Of a stretch of 52,751 nt of DNA, positions 22,056 to 31,204 are shown in pieces (position 1 is the first letter of the stretch; every line of letters begins with the position of its first letter). This DNA is from a virus. Location: positions 1 through 52,751 of IMG/VR virus record IMGVR_UViG_3300032268_000734; one strand, written 5' to 3'. The translations under genes and the position numbers were made by a program. The notes under the pieces are model-generated. The model was not told the origin of the DNA. It did not search any database and worked only from the letters and a program-made list of their open reading frames with translations.

Positions 22056-23008
22056 AAAAAATATTGGTTAGTATTGTAAATTATTGCGATACAGAGTTTT
22101 ACTCTACGATATTTTCACTATGGGATCAGGCAAAAAATAAAGAAAGTTTGTATTTTTCTATAGTTTCAGAAGATAATCAAGAATATAATTTATCCTTTAT
22201 ACCAAAAGAACAACTTCTTTATAGGCATTTTGATTTATCAGAATATAGGGGTGGAGTATGTTGGGCTAGAAACTTAGCAATACAAGTTGATGTAGATTAT
22301 GATTATTTTATACAGTTTGACTCTCATACACAGGCATCTTTAGGGTGGGATATTCTTGCTATTGAAAGATATGAAAAATTAAATACTAATAATGAAAAAT
22401 TTATTATTGCTTATGCTCCAGCAGATTACGAAATAAGGTCAGACGGATCAGTTAATTTTGATGGACTATGTAAGGTATCGGCGTATGGGTCTTACTTTAC
22501 TGAACTAGTTCCAGGGTTTAAATTTCCAGGATATCGTGTTCTAGAAATAGATGAAGTCGTGCGTTCATACTGGGCAACATGCTGTTATCTTTTTGCACCA
22601 AAGCAATGGGTTGATGAGGTTGGAATAAGTGGCAAAGAATCTTTCAATACAGAAGAGTTTGCTCTTTCTTTAAGAACATACGCAAAAGATTGGAAAATAT
22701 ACTCTATTGGAACAAGAGATGTGTTTCATAACCAGTCTCATCGTCAAGCAAATGGCTCCGTAACAAGAGAAACATTAAGACCATGGGCAGATGGAAGAAA
22801 AGAATTCTATTGGAAGCATGTAGAGGAATCAACAAATAGGCTTTCTAGTCTAATGTCTGGCAGCCTAGATGTTTCAAAAGAAAAAAGTTATAATTTTCTT
22901 AAAGAGTCTGGAATAAGCACAAAATATACAGAGTTTATTTCAGACTATGGCTCACATATAATTGTAGAGCCTAGACCACTTGGTTTACCACCAAGAAGAG
23001 ACAAATAA
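22052..23008 (+). CDS. GlcNAc-transferase-like glycosyltransferase (GT60/Skp1-type), 318 aa
   Basis: ILVSIVNYCDTEFYSTIFSL near the start, GGVCWARN (about residue 72), the metal-binding FDSH in YFIQFDSHTQ, and EEFALSLRTYAKDWK match the 12653 gene and the Skp1 GlcNAc-transferase family. The C-terminal 60 residues differ. ATG overlaps the preceding stop codon. As the last gene of the hydroxylase operon it is the natural partner for capping hydroxylated proline or other hydroxyls; this is inference from family and context. Confidence 0.85.
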   Translation: MKKILVSIVNYCDTEFYSTIFSLWDQAKNKESLYFSIVSEDNQEYNLSFIPKEQLLYRHFDLSEYRGGVCWARNLAIQVDVDYDYFIQFDSHTQASLGWDILAIERYEKLNTNNEKFIIAYAPADYEIRSDGSVNFDGLCKVSAYGSYFTELVPGFKFPGYRVLEIDEVVRSYWATCCYLFAPKQWVDEVGISGKESFNTEEFALSLRTYAKDWKIYSIGTRDVFHNQSHRQANGSVTRETLRPWADGRKEFYWKHVEESTNRLSSLMSGSLDVSKEKSYNFLKESGISTKYTEFISDYGSHIIVEPRPLGLPPRRDK

Positions 23009-23010
23009 AA

Positions 23011-23046
23011 ACCCCCCAGATTTCTCTAGGGGGTAATTTATTTTTA
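23011..23046. terminator. Bidirectional terminator
   Basis: ACCCCC / GGGGGT stem with a 12-base loop and T-rich tails on both strands, between the convergent glycosyltransferase and lysozyme genes. Confidence 0.85.
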
Positions 23047-23050
23047 TAGA

Positions 23051-23611
23051 CTACTTAGGAAATTTACTCATCCACATTTTGGTCTTTGGGGTAATACCCT
23101 TCCAAGAAGACCAATCGTCTCCGCCACTTGTCATGTAGTATGCAATCTCTGCATTCTTGACGGGATTGAATAGTTCAGCATTTGATTCAAGATCAAACTT
23201 AGTTCTACGGTCAGGACCAAGGTCGTCAATCATATTGATTTGAAACATACCATAAGACGAGTCGCCAGTCTTGTGATTGCCATTAAAAGCCAATGGTCGC
23301 CCATTAGACTCTTTCTTAGCAACTGCCCAAGCCACAACAAGGTCTCTACCCTTGAAGCCTACTAGCGAAAGCAGTTCCTTTAGTTCTAAATCAGTCAGAG
23401 AAACCTTGTTCTCAAAACTCTCTAGTTTTTTTGCTTTAGAAACCAAAAAAACCTCTTTCGAGGCTGGTTCCACTGTCTGAGCCTGTTCAAGGCTAAGATT
23501 GTTTTTAGTATCAAGATCTGAAGAAGCACTAGCGTTAGAAGTAACCGCTATTAGTGCTACGATACTGAGTGTGCTAATGATCTCTTTGTTTCTTTCGATA
23601 AATTTAATCAT
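23051..23611 (-). CDS. Secreted lysozyme/transglycosylase-like endolysin, 186 aa
   Basis: Start ATG 23611 behind GGAGGA. Residues 1-29 form a signal peptide (basic MIKFIERNKE, hydrophobic IISTLSIVALIAV, AxA end ASA). The mature protein has a charged linker and a lysozyme-like domain with catalytic Glu near residue 101 (AKKESNGRP), NGNHKTGDSSYGMFQINM, and GGDDWSSWKG near the end, as in the SLT/lysozyme-like family that cleaves peptidoglycan. Opposite in direction to the surrounding tail genes, with its own promoter. Sec export could bypass a holin, or the enzyme could serve at the cell surface. Confidence 0.82.
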   Translation of the reverse strand: MIKFIERNKEIISTLSIVALIAVTSNASASSDLDTKNNLSLEQAQTVEPASKEVFLVSKAKKLESFENKVSLTDLELKELLSLVGFKGRDLVVAWAVAKKESNGRPLAFNGNHKTGDSSYGMFQINMIDDLGPDRRTKFDLESNAELFNPVKNAEIAYYMTSGGDDWSSWKGITPKTKMWMSKFPK

Positions 23612-23632
23612 AGTTTCCTCCTTAGAAAACAA

Positions 23633-23688
23633 TAACACCTTGGTAGGTGTTACTACTAAGTATAACATAATTTTCAGCCAAAAGTCAA
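23633..23688 (-). promoter_or_regulatory. Endolysin promoter with palindrome at the start site
   Basis: Minus strand TTGACT (23688-23683), 18 bases, TATACT (23664-23659). The perfect inverted repeat TAACACCT-tggt-AGGTGTTA (23633-23652) begins where transcription should start, so it is either an operator or a 5' stem-loop that stabilises the mRNA. Confidence 0.7.
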
Positions 23689-23709
23689 ATCTGGGTGTAT
23701 AATAACATT

Positions 23710-24270
23710 ATGCCTGTATCATCATCTAATTATCCTACTATGAAGTATCCTATTGCTTCTGATCCCGTGAATGTACACGGAGACTTTAAAGTATTAGTTG
23801 ATGCTTTAAACAATATATTACCACCTTTAGGAATGACAAGTGTTTCATCTCCAGTAAGAAATGCAAGTTCATCTATTTCTATTCTAGCAGGAAAACCAGT
23901 ATTTATTTCTGGGGGAACTATTAATGAAGGAAAAGCAATACCAACTGTAGAACTATATAATCCGTCAAGCCCTACTCACAATCCAGATGTTCCAATTCTT
24001 GGACTAATGCAATCGGATATGCTCCCTTCTACAAATGGGGTTGTTGTGGTATCTGGAATTATTCAAATGAACACAACTGATATAGGAGATATTGGCACAA
24101 AGGTTTATGTAAATAGTCTTGGAGTTCTTGTTTCAGGTCGCCCAGCAACTGGCCCAGCAAGATATGTAGGAGTAGTTGCAATTAGAGGGACAAAAGCAAA
24201 TGGTGGAATGATCATTGTTCAAACAAAAGGAAACGGTACTTGGGGAGCACTCAAGGACGGTTTGTCGTGA
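23710..24270 (+). CDS. Fibre/decoration-type virion protein, 186 aa
   Basis: MPVSSSNYPTMKYPIASDPV and VHGDFKVLVDALNNILPPLG, then repeated beta strands (KPVFISGGTIN, VPILGLMQSDMLPS) and GGMIIVQTKGNGTWGALKDG. Resembles the beta-rich C-terminal domains of aquatic phage structural proteins. ATG 23710 is leaderless (TATAAT ends six bases before). Divergent from the endolysin gene. Confidence 0.6.
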   Translation: MPVSSSNYPTMKYPIASDPVNVHGDFKVLVDALNNILPPLGMTSVSSPVRNASSSISILAGKPVFISGGTINEGKAIPTVELYNPSSPTHNPDVPILGLMQSDMLPSTNGVVVVSGIIQMNTTDIGDIGTKVYVNSLGVLVSGRPATGPARYVGVVAIRGTKANGGMIIVQTKGNGTWGALKDGLS

Positions 24271-24282
24271 TATAATAAACCT

Positions 24283-24729
24283 ATGGCTAACTATAGAAAC
24301 CCAAACGAAACCCCTATTACTGGAGTAGTTGCACCAGCAACATATAACATTGGTAACAAGCCACCACTCATTAACTGGACTGTTGTAATTGGAGACACTG
24401 CATCTTTTAGAATTTACGTAGAAGATGATATGGGAAATCCATTAGATTATAATACAGCAACCTTTGACCCAAATGATGCTGGTTGGGTTATAACAGGAGA
24501 CTTTAGAAGATATTCAGATGATGACGGAGATGACCTACTATTTACAGTTTTTCCAGATAAGACAGAGTTTGATGACCCTGGAGAATTTACAGTAACTCTA
24601 TCTGCAACTCAATCAAAACAACTTTTAACTGGAGATGTTTTTGATATTCAACTAAAAGACGCTGTTCGTGTTTGGACAGTATGTCAAGGCGAAATGATCA
24701 TGCTTGGCGAGATCACAGATCAGGCTTAA
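24283..24729 (+). CDS. Tail/baseplate-type beta domain protein, 148 aa
   Basis: INWTVVIGDTASFRIYVEDD is the same opening as in 14955 and 16194. The rest is beta-rich and acidic (RRYSDDDGDDLLFTVFPDK). Leaderless start: TATAAT (24271-24276), six bases, ATG. Member of a small paralogous family of structural proteins. Confidence 0.65.
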   Translation: MANYRNPNETPITGVVAPATYNIGNKPPLINWTVVIGDTASFRIYVEDDMGNPLDYNTATFDPNDAGWVITGDFRRYSDDDGDDLLFTVFPDKTEFDDPGEFTVTLSATQSKQLLTGDVFDIQLKDAVRVWTVCQGEMIMLGEITDQA

Positions 24730-24734
24730 TCATA

Positions 24735-24995
24735 ATGGCAACAACTATAATTTCTCAAGGAGTTGCTTTAGCAGTACTTGTATCAGCAACAGCAATATCC
24801 CCATTGGTTCAGGTAACAGACCTTAAGCCAGTTCCCAGCGGTATAGAATTAGCAAATTATCCAAAAGTAGTTCGTCCAACATCTATACTTCCATTTAGGT
24901 TAACAATAACTAATATTGGAATTGAAGGATACCGTGAGAATAATCCACCAGGCATTGGCATTCAGGTTATTGGGTTTTCCAACTATATTCTTTAA
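24735..24995 (+). CDS. Small hydrophobic structural protein, 86 aa
   Basis: Start MATTIISQGVALAVLVSATA chosen at ATG 24735, five bases after the previous stop. The N-terminus may be a buried beta or membrane-like segment; the C-terminus (LTITNIGIEGYRENNPPGIG) is beta. Function unknown; context suggests a virion part. Confidence 0.55.
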   Translation: MATTIISQGVALAVLVSATAISPLVQVTDLKPVPSGIELANYPKVVRPTSILPFRLTITNIGIEGYRENNPPGIGIQVIGFSNYIL

Positions 24996-25028
24996 TTATC
25001 TTATTAAAAAGGATGATATAATTACAGC

Positions 25029-25475
25029 ATGGCCAAACTCACAATTCCAAATGTTAAGTTAAAATTCCAAACTGGTGATCGTCCTTCACAAGAAGATTAC
25101 GTAGATTTGATAGACACTCTTTCATCCCAAGCAACAGATCTAGGATCAAAGGGTAACAATGAAAATGAAATCAACGGTATTGAAAACGTAACTGTTATTG
25201 ATGACTTTCAGGCTACTGAGTTCCGTATGGTTAAATACCTTATTTCAATTTCAAAGACCTCTGCAGGGGACAACAAGTTCTATGCAACTGAATTAACTAT
25301 TCTTGTTGACGGTACAAATGTATCAGTCAGCGAGTACGGCACTATCGACAATGATGGGAATATTGGCACCATTAATGTCTCTCGCACTGGAAATACCGTG
25401 GCTTTAACAGTCACTCCAGATCCTGCGATCAAGCCAGTCACTGTACGTTTCGCACGTATGGGACTTAAGGCATAA
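25029..25475 (+). CDS. Fibre-associated protein, 148 aa
   Basis: MAKLTIPNVKLKFQTGDRPS is followed by a C-terminal beta domain (FRMVKYLISISKTSAG, TELTILVDGTNVSVSEYGTI) that also forms the C-terminus of the 25494 fibre, so the domain is shared. TGA-TATAAT ends six bases before ATG 25029 (leaderless). Confidence 0.65.
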   Translation: MAKLTIPNVKLKFQTGDRPSQEDYVDLIDTLSSQATDLGSKGNNENEINGIENVTVIDDFQATEFRMVKYLISISKTSAGDNKFYATELTILVDGTNVSVSEYGTIDNDGNIGTINVSRTGNTVALTVTPDPAIKPVTVRFARMGLKA

Positions 25476-25493
25476 TAAAAGGAGATATAAAAA

Positions 25494-27050
25494 ATGGCAA
25501 CAGTAAATAAAGATTTTAAAATTAAGAGTGGCTTAATTGTTGAAGGTACAACAGCGACAGTTAACGGTTTTGACGTTCTTACAAAGAAGCAAGCAGATCA
25601 AGACTACGTAGTTGGTCTTATCGGTGGTACAGCAACATCTGCTAACGAAGCAAACAAGGTCGTAAAGCGTGATGCTAATGGTAACTTTGCTGCAACTCAG
25701 GTTACAGCAGATCTAGTTGGAGATGTAACTGGTCAAGTATCAGATATCTCAAACCACTCAACAACAAATCTTACAGAAGGCACAAACCTTTACTTCACAG
25801 AACGAAGAGCACAAGATGCACTAGCAGGAACAATTGCTGGAGTAACATCTGTAGCAGCAGAAAATCTTACAGATCACGAAAATGCTACAGAAGCACACGG
25901 TGCAACAGGTGCGGTAGTTGGAACAACCAACACACAAACATTAACAAACAAGACTATTGGAGATACACTTAACTTTGTAGGCGCAGGAGATATGACAATC
26001 AACTCTGATTCTCATATCGTTCTTACTCCAGCAGCAGGTTCTTCTGTTAAGTGGGGTGCAGATGTTCTTGCAACTCAGGCTTACGCAGATCAAGCAGAAG
26101 CAGATGCTAAGGCACATGCAGACGCAGCAGTTGCTGCTCTTGTAGATTCAGCACCAGAACTTCTTAACACTCTTAATGAGTTAGCAGATGCAATTGGTGA
26201 TAATCCAAACTACGCAGCAGATCTTGCAGCATCAGTTGGAACAAAGGCTCCTCTGGCTTCACCAGCACTAACTGGTGTACCAACAGCACCTACTGCACCA
26301 ACAAATACTAATTCAACTCAGATTGCTACAACAGAATACGCTAATCAGGCAGCAACTTCAGCAGCAAATGCAGCACAGGCTAATGCAGAATCTACTGCAT
26401 CAGCAGATGCAACATCAAAGGCTAATGCAGCACAAGCAGCAGCAATTGCACATGCAGATGCACTTGATACAGATGATATAGCAGAAGCAGGAAGTCTATA
26501 CTTTACAGATGCTCGTGCTAAGAGTGCAGCAGCATCACTCCTACTTGGAGCAATGAAGAATAACATCACAATCACAGGTGATGGTACAGGTCTTGTTATT
26601 CAAGCAGAAAACGGTGTAGCAGATTCTACAACATCTGACCTAGCAGAAGGTTCACGCCTTTACTTCACAGATGCTCGTGCAGTCTCTGCTCTTGAAGCAG
26701 TAACACCAAACTTCACAGCAGTTGAGTTAAACTCAGTTGCTAAGCAGGTTGCAGCAACTTTATCAGCACCAACAGCAGGAATTCAGGTAGCACATGCTTT
26801 CGCAAAGGCTGACTACCGTTCAGCAGAATACCTTGTAAAGGTTGCTTATGGCGATCACACAGAGATCTCAAAGGTACTTCTAACTCTTGCTGCAAATGAC
26901 AACATTGCAATCACAGAGTACGGAATTGTTGGAACAAATGGTTCAGCATCATCAGTTTCAGCAGTAATCTCAGGCAACGATGTACAACTTCAGGTAACTA
27001 CAGTTAATAACACTTCAACAGTTACAGTTGTTGGAACATTGCTTGCGTAA
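25494..27050 (+). CDS. Long tail-fibre protein, 518 aa
   Basis: MATVNKDFKIKSGLIVEGTT starts the N-terminal fibre module also present in the 27086 protein. The central part repeats LTEGTNLYFTERRAQDAL and RLYFTDARA blocks typical of triple-beta fibre shafts, plus an Ala-rich helical segment (residues about 280-330). The end shares the 25029 C-terminal domain. AAAGGAG ribosome site. Probably a trimeric receptor-binding fibre. Confidence 0.78.
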   Translation: MATVNKDFKIKSGLIVEGTTATVNGFDVLTKKQADQDYVVGLIGGTATSANEANKVVKRDANGNFAATQVTADLVGDVTGQVSDISNHSTTNLTEGTNLYFTERRAQDALAGTIAGVTSVAAENLTDHENATEAHGATGAVVGTTNTQTLTNKTIGDTLNFVGAGDMTINSDSHIVLTPAAGSSVKWGADVLATQAYADQAEADAKAHADAAVAALVDSAPELLNTLNELADAIGDNPNYAADLAASVGTKAPLASPALTGVPTAPTAPTNTNSTQIATTEYANQAATSAANAAQANAESTASADATSKANAAQAAAIAHADALDTDDIAEAGSLYFTDARAKSAAASLLLGAMKNNITITGDGTGLVIQAENGVADSTTSDLAEGSRLYFTDARAVSALEAVTPNFTAVELNSVAKQVAATLSAPTAGIQVAHAFAKADYRSAEYLVKVAYGDHTEISKVLLTLAANDNIAITEYGIVGTNGSASSVSAVISGNDVQLQVTTVNNTSTVTVVGTLLA

Positions 27051-27085
27051 TAAAAAATAAAAATAGTTGGAAGAGGGAGCAGTAA

Positions 27086-27541
27086 ATGGCAACAGTCGAT
27101 AAAGACTTCAAGGTCAAGAATGGATTAGTCGTAACTAACGGCGGTACATTCGGAGATGCAGTAACAGTAGGAGCACCAACTCTTGCTGGACATGCAGCAA
27201 CTAAGGAGTATGTTGATTCTTTGTCAGGATCTATGCAGGTAGGAGCAACTCCTCCCTCTTCACCAACTAATGGAACACAGTGGTTAGACACCCTAACAAA
27301 CAGAGTTAATTTCTATTACAATGGAGCATGGTATACCCAGGCAACTATTGATGATACAAATAATTTACCACAGCACATTCACGATACCGCAATTGATGGA
27401 ACTGGTTTTATAGTATCGCAGTTTTACGAAGGCGGATCATTTAATAGCCCATTGGGTATAGGTTTGGATGCTGGAGGACCAAGTACAACAACTTGGACTG
27501 TAGTGTTCGATGGCGGTAGTGTAGTAGACAACTTCAATTAA
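27086..27541 (+). CDS. Tail-fibre accessory or short fibre protein, 151 aa
   Basis: MATVDKDFKVKNGLVVTNGG copies the start of the 25494 fibre; PPSSPTNGTQWLDTLTNRVN is a common 'NGxxWxDTxTxxxxFYxNGAW' short domain of phage fibres. C-terminus YEGGSFNSPLGIGLDAGGPS. Ribosome site GAGGGAG. Possibly a shorter alternative tip. Confidence 0.68.
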   Translation: MATVDKDFKVKNGLVVTNGGTFGDAVTVGAPTLAGHAATKEYVDSLSGSMQVGATPPSSPTNGTQWLDTLTNRVNFYYNGAWYTQATIDDTNNLPQHIHDTAIDGTGFIVSQFYEGGSFNSPLGIGLDAGGPSTTTWTVVFDGGSVVDNFN

Positions 27542-27600
27542 AAAATTGATGTTATAATAAAGATAAGTAATTGGGCAGCCCCCATAAGGAGAAATAAAAT

Positions 27601-29652
27601 ATGGCAACAAGAATGCAACAGCGCAGAGGTACTGCAGCCCAATGGACGGCTGCCAACCCAATTCTCGCAGCAGGTGAAATCGGATTTGAAACCGACACAA
27701 GTAAGTTTAAGATGGGTAACGGATCCTCTACATGGTCAGCATTGACATATTTTGCGAACGCAGCAGAACTAGCAGCGATCATTGACAGTGCTCCAGAAGC
27801 CCTCAATACTCTTAATGAGTTAGCAGCAGCAATCGGAGATAACCCAAACTTTTTAACAGCACTAGCAACAAATGAAAGAGTAGATGGAGTAGTTCTTAAT
27901 GGTCAGACACAACTTACTCAGGCAAGCAACTTTTTTAACGATGCTCTTGTAGCACACAATTTAAATCAACTAAATGTTCATGGAATTGCAAACACTCAAC
28001 TTCTAGCAACTACAGCAGAAGTAGCAACTACAGTAACTGCAGCAGCAGCAACTGCTAAGTCAGAAGCAATCGCTGCAGCCAACGATGCAGCAGATCAAAA
28101 GATTTTAACAGCAATCAATGCAATTCCAGCAGTTACAAGTGAGACTCTGGGTCTTGGAGAAGTAGATAATACACAAGATGCCTTTAAGCCAGTCTCAGCA
28201 GCGCAAGCATCTGCAATTGATACTGCAAAGACTGAGGCAATCACTGCAGCAGGTATCGCAGCCGATTCAAAGGTTTCAGCACATGATGTTGACACACTAA
28301 ATGTACACGGAATTGCTAACACAGCACTTCTTGTAACACAGACAGATCTATCAAATGCTCTTTTAGGTGCAGTAGTAGATCAATCAACCCTAGCAGGTGT
28401 AGGCATTGACTGGAATGCTGTAAGTGAAGCATTCGATGTTGACGAGACATACATTACAAATGCTACAGAAACAGCACTTGACCTTAAGGCACCACTTGCT
28501 TCACCAACATTTACAGGAACAGTAGTTCTTCCAGAAGTCACTGCAGGCGGAGATATTATTCCAGTAACAGATAACACATACAGCCTAGGATCTCCTACTA
28601 AAATGTTTAAAGACGTTTATGTTGGACCAGGATCACTTTATGTTAATGGCCAGAAGGTTCTTCAGGATGAATCAGGATCGATTGTTGTTTCTGCTGATCT
28701 TAACGAAAATCTAGGACTACGAACAAGCGGAAGCGGTAATATCGAACTAGATCCAACAGGAACTGGTTCTGTTAATATCAAGGGACCTCTAGTAGTTGAA
28801 GCAGGAGCCAACTTCTCAAGCGCAGACGGAGAAGGAATTGCATTTGGAAGCGGTATCAAATCTGATGCCATCACAAGCAAAACATTAAACACAGACTTAT
28901 CTCTATCAGGAAATGGTACAGGAAAAGTTTATCTTAACGATAATGCAGAAGTAAATGGAAACCTTGTTGTTGGTGGAAACCTAACAGTAAGCGGAACAAC
29001 TACAACTGTTAACAGCGAAACAATCGCTTTGGCTGATAATATTATTGACCTAAATAGCAACTTTACTACTGGAACTCCAACAGAGAATTCAGGACTAAGA
29101 GTTATGCGTGGAGACTCAGCAGCAGTACAGTTACGATGGAATGAGTCTACCGACAAATGGGAAATCACAAATGACGGAACAAACTATTCTTCAGTAGCAG
29201 GTCTTGAATCTCCTACATTTACAGGAACAGTTACAATACCAGCAGGCGCAAGCATTGCAGGGTATGCACCAGTTGCATCACCTACATTCACTGGAGCAGT
29301 AACAGTTGCAGCATCTGGAGTAGTCTTTACAGACGGCACACAGACCAAGGCTGGCGTTCCTTCGATTACAAACATTCCAACTGCAATAGCAGCAGGATCA
29401 GTTACAATTGAAGCAGATCGGGCAGATCAGTTTGTACCACTAAATGGAGCAGTAGTAATTACACTACCAGCAACAGGATACGCAACTGGCCAGTCAATTG
29501 ACTTCTACCAGGCATCATCTACAGGAGCACGGTTTGAATCAACTAACGGAGTCGTGGGAACACCAGGACTTAAGTTTAGAACAACCAACTCAGTAGCAAC
29601 AGCAATGAAAATTTCATCAGGATGGTTGGTCTTTGGAGACCTATCAGCCTAA
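27601..29652 (+). CDS. Tail fibre with Mtd_N-type N-terminus, 683 aa
   Basis: MATRMQQRRGTAAQWTAANP ... LAAGEIGFETDTSKFKMGNG is the N-terminal fold of the major tropism determinant and of many fibre proteins. After an Ala-rich helix and NVHGIANTALLVTQTDL repeats, the middle has LASPTFTGTV modules and the C-terminus beta strands (VPLNGAVVITLPATGYATGQ). SD AAGGAG. A likely host-recognition fibre. I see no template/variable repeat pair or reverse transcriptase, so no sign of a diversity-generating retroelement. Confidence 0.8.
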   Translation: MATRMQQRRGTAAQWTAANPILAAGEIGFETDTSKFKMGNGSSTWSALTYFANAAELAAIIDSAPEALNTLNELAAAIGDNPNFLTALATNERVDGVVLNGQTQLTQASNFFNDALVAHNLNQLNVHGIANTQLLATTAEVATTVTAAAATAKSEAIAAANDAADQKILTAINAIPAVTSETLGLGEVDNTQDAFKPVSAAQASAIDTAKTEAITAAGIAADSKVSAHDVDTLNVHGIANTALLVTQTDLSNALLGAVVDQSTLAGVGIDWNAVSEAFDVDETYITNATETALDLKAPLASPTFTGTVVLPEVTAGGDIIPVTDNTYSLGSPTKMFKDVYVGPGSLYVNGQKVLQDESGSIVVSADLNENLGLRTSGSGNIELDPTGTGSVNIKGPLVVEAGANFSSADGEGIAFGSGIKSDAITSKTLNTDLSLSGNGTGKVYLNDNAEVNGNLVVGGNLTVSGTTTTVNSETIALADNIIDLNSNFTTGTPTENSGLRVMRGDSAAVQLRWNESTDKWEITNDGTNYSSVAGLESPTFTGTVTIPAGASIAGYAPVASPTFTGAVTVAASGVVFTDGTQTKAGVPSITNIPTAIAAGSVTIEADRADQFVPLNGAVVITLPATGYATGQSIDFYQASSTGARFESTNGVVGTPGLKFRTTNSVATAMKISSGWLVFGDLSA

Positions 29653-29675
29653 TACAAAATTAAAGGAGATTAAAT

Positions 29676-31202
29676 ATGTCAAAGCAAGCAGGTAGAATGA
29701 GTCAGTCGGCAAACGACTTCCTGGCTCCACTAGCACCAACAATTGGTACAGCAACAAATGTTCCTTCAAATCGACCTTATAACGATGGACGTGCAGATGT
29801 AACATTTACCCCTAGCGCAGACGGTGCAGCAGCGACATCCTATACAGTCACATCTTCTCCTGGAGGATATACTGCAACAGGATCTTCTTCTCCAATTTCA
29901 GTAACTGGTCTTCAATCTGCAACACTTTATACATTTACAGTAACAGGAACAAACTCAGTAGGAACTGGTCCAGCATCTGCTGCATCAAATTCAATAACCG
30001 CAACAACTGTTCCATCTGCTCCAAGTGGTTTAAGTGCTACAGACACTGGAACAGGAAGACCATTTAATAATGCTGAAGCAAGAATAAGTTTTACTACTCC
30101 AGCAACAGGAGGAACAGACATTACTTCTTATGGAATTCAGTCAAATGATGGAGGTTACGCAACTTCTGGAAATTCAAATCCACTAAGTGCAGCAGGAATT
30201 GCATCAGGAACAACTTATTCTTTTAGAATTAATGCAACAAATGCAAATGGAACTTCTTCATACTCTGATTTGTCTAATGGGGTTACTCTGACAACTGTTC
30301 CACAAACACCTGGTGCACCATCTGCTTCCTCTCCTTCAGCAGGAACAGACAACGTATCATGGTCAGCACCAAATAATGGTGGTAAAGCAATTACTAACTA
30401 TCGATGGACATCATCAGACGGTAAAGCAGGAGACACATCTGGAACATCAGTAAGCCTTGGACAAGAACAAGGAACTGCTCAGACATACAATGTTTATGCA
30501 ACAAACGCAAACGGAAACTCTGGAACATCTTCTGAATCAGGATCTGTTACTACAGTATTTGCTGCCTTCGGCGCTTTCGGCGCTTTCGGTGCCTTCGGTG
30601 CTTTTGGAGCCTTCGGCGCTTTCGGTGCCTTCGGTGCCTTCGGTGCCTTCGGTGCCTTCGGTGCTTTCGGAGCCTTCGGTGCTTTCGGAGCCTTCGGTGC
30701 CTTTGGTGCGTACTATAAGTCTATCAGTTTACACACATTGGTTTTAACTCCAAATGGATATACCCAAGCATCAAATCTTAAAGTAGGAGACGAACTTGTT
30801 TCTACAGAAATTCCTGGTTTAGGAATGAACTTTACCTTACAAGATGTTCAAAATTGGACGGGAAATCCAGAAACTCTTCAAATGATTCCTGACAAAGTAA
30901 CAACAATCGTTGGTATGGGATCATCACAGGCAACACATTCTGTTTCTGTAAATGGAGAATTTTATTCAGGGAATCACACCATGCTTGTAAATAGAGAAGG
31001 CGTTGCCAAAATGATTACAAGCATAGACCTTTTTGAAACAGACCAGTTGTGGTCTGCAGACACAAATACTTGGACACCTATAACTGAATTAATAATCGCA
31101 GAAATTGCTCACGAAGTTATTTCTATTAACTGTGAGCCTTATGATCTGTTCTATACAGACCACTTCTTGGTTTATGACGGCTATCAAATAGAAAATCAGT
31201 AG
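29676..31202 (+). CDS. FN3 / (Ala-Phe-Gly)16 / Hint-like virion protein, 508 aa
   Basis: Three fibronectin type III domains (about residues 20-110, 113-205, 208-292), then 16 perfect Ala-Phe-Gly repeats (residues 297-344), then a C-terminal Hint-like (hedgehog/intein) domain. Hint signs: LHTLVLTPNGYTQASNLKVG and the DE that follows, FYSGNHTMLV (TxxH-like block), FYTDHFLVYDGYQIENQ. The usual nucleophile Cys1 is Ser, and residues after the last HN are absent, so splicing is unlikely; ester cleavage, cross-linking or a purely structural role remain. SD AAAGGAG. Confidence 0.82.
   Translation: MSKQAGRMSQSANDFLAPLAPTIGTATNVPSNRPYNDGRADVTFTPSADGAAATSYTVTSSPGGYTATGSSSPISVTGLQSATLYTFTVTGTNSVGTGPASAASNSITATTVPSAPSGLSATDTGTGRPFNNAEARISFTTPATGGTDITSYGIQSNDGGYATSGNSNPLSAAGIASGTTYSFRINATNANGTSSYSDLSNGVTLTTVPQTPGAPSASSPSAGTDNVSWSAPNNGGKAITNYRWTSSDGKAGDTSGTSVSLGQEQGTAQTYNVYATNANGNSGTSSESGSVTTVFAAFGAFGAFGAFGAFGAFGAFGAFGAFGAFGAFGAFGAFGAFGAFGAFGAYYKSISLHTLVLTPNGYTQASNLKVGDELVSTEIPGLGMNFTLQDVQNWTGNPETLQMIPDKVTTIVGMGSSQATHSVSVNGEFYSGNHTMLVNREGVAKMITSIDLFETDQLWSADTNTWTPITELIIAEIAHEVISINCEPYDLFYTDHFLVYDGYQIENQ
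30564..30707 (+). repeat. Sixteen 9-base GCN-TTY-GGN repeats
   Basis: Encodes (AFG)16 without interruption. Third positions vary, so the protein repeat is maintained while the DNA drifts. This is strong evidence that the amino-acid repeat is under selection. Confidence 0.95.
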
Positions 31203-31204
31203 TA

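Noticed and set aside
27601-29652. Diversity-generating retroelement, because of the Mtd_N-type fibre
   Set aside because: No reverse transcriptase or template/variable repeat pair is seen in this window.
30564-30707. Short tandem repeats resembling a CRISPR array
   Set aside because: The 9-base units have no spacers and are in frame, encoding Ala-Phe-Gly; no cas genes are near.
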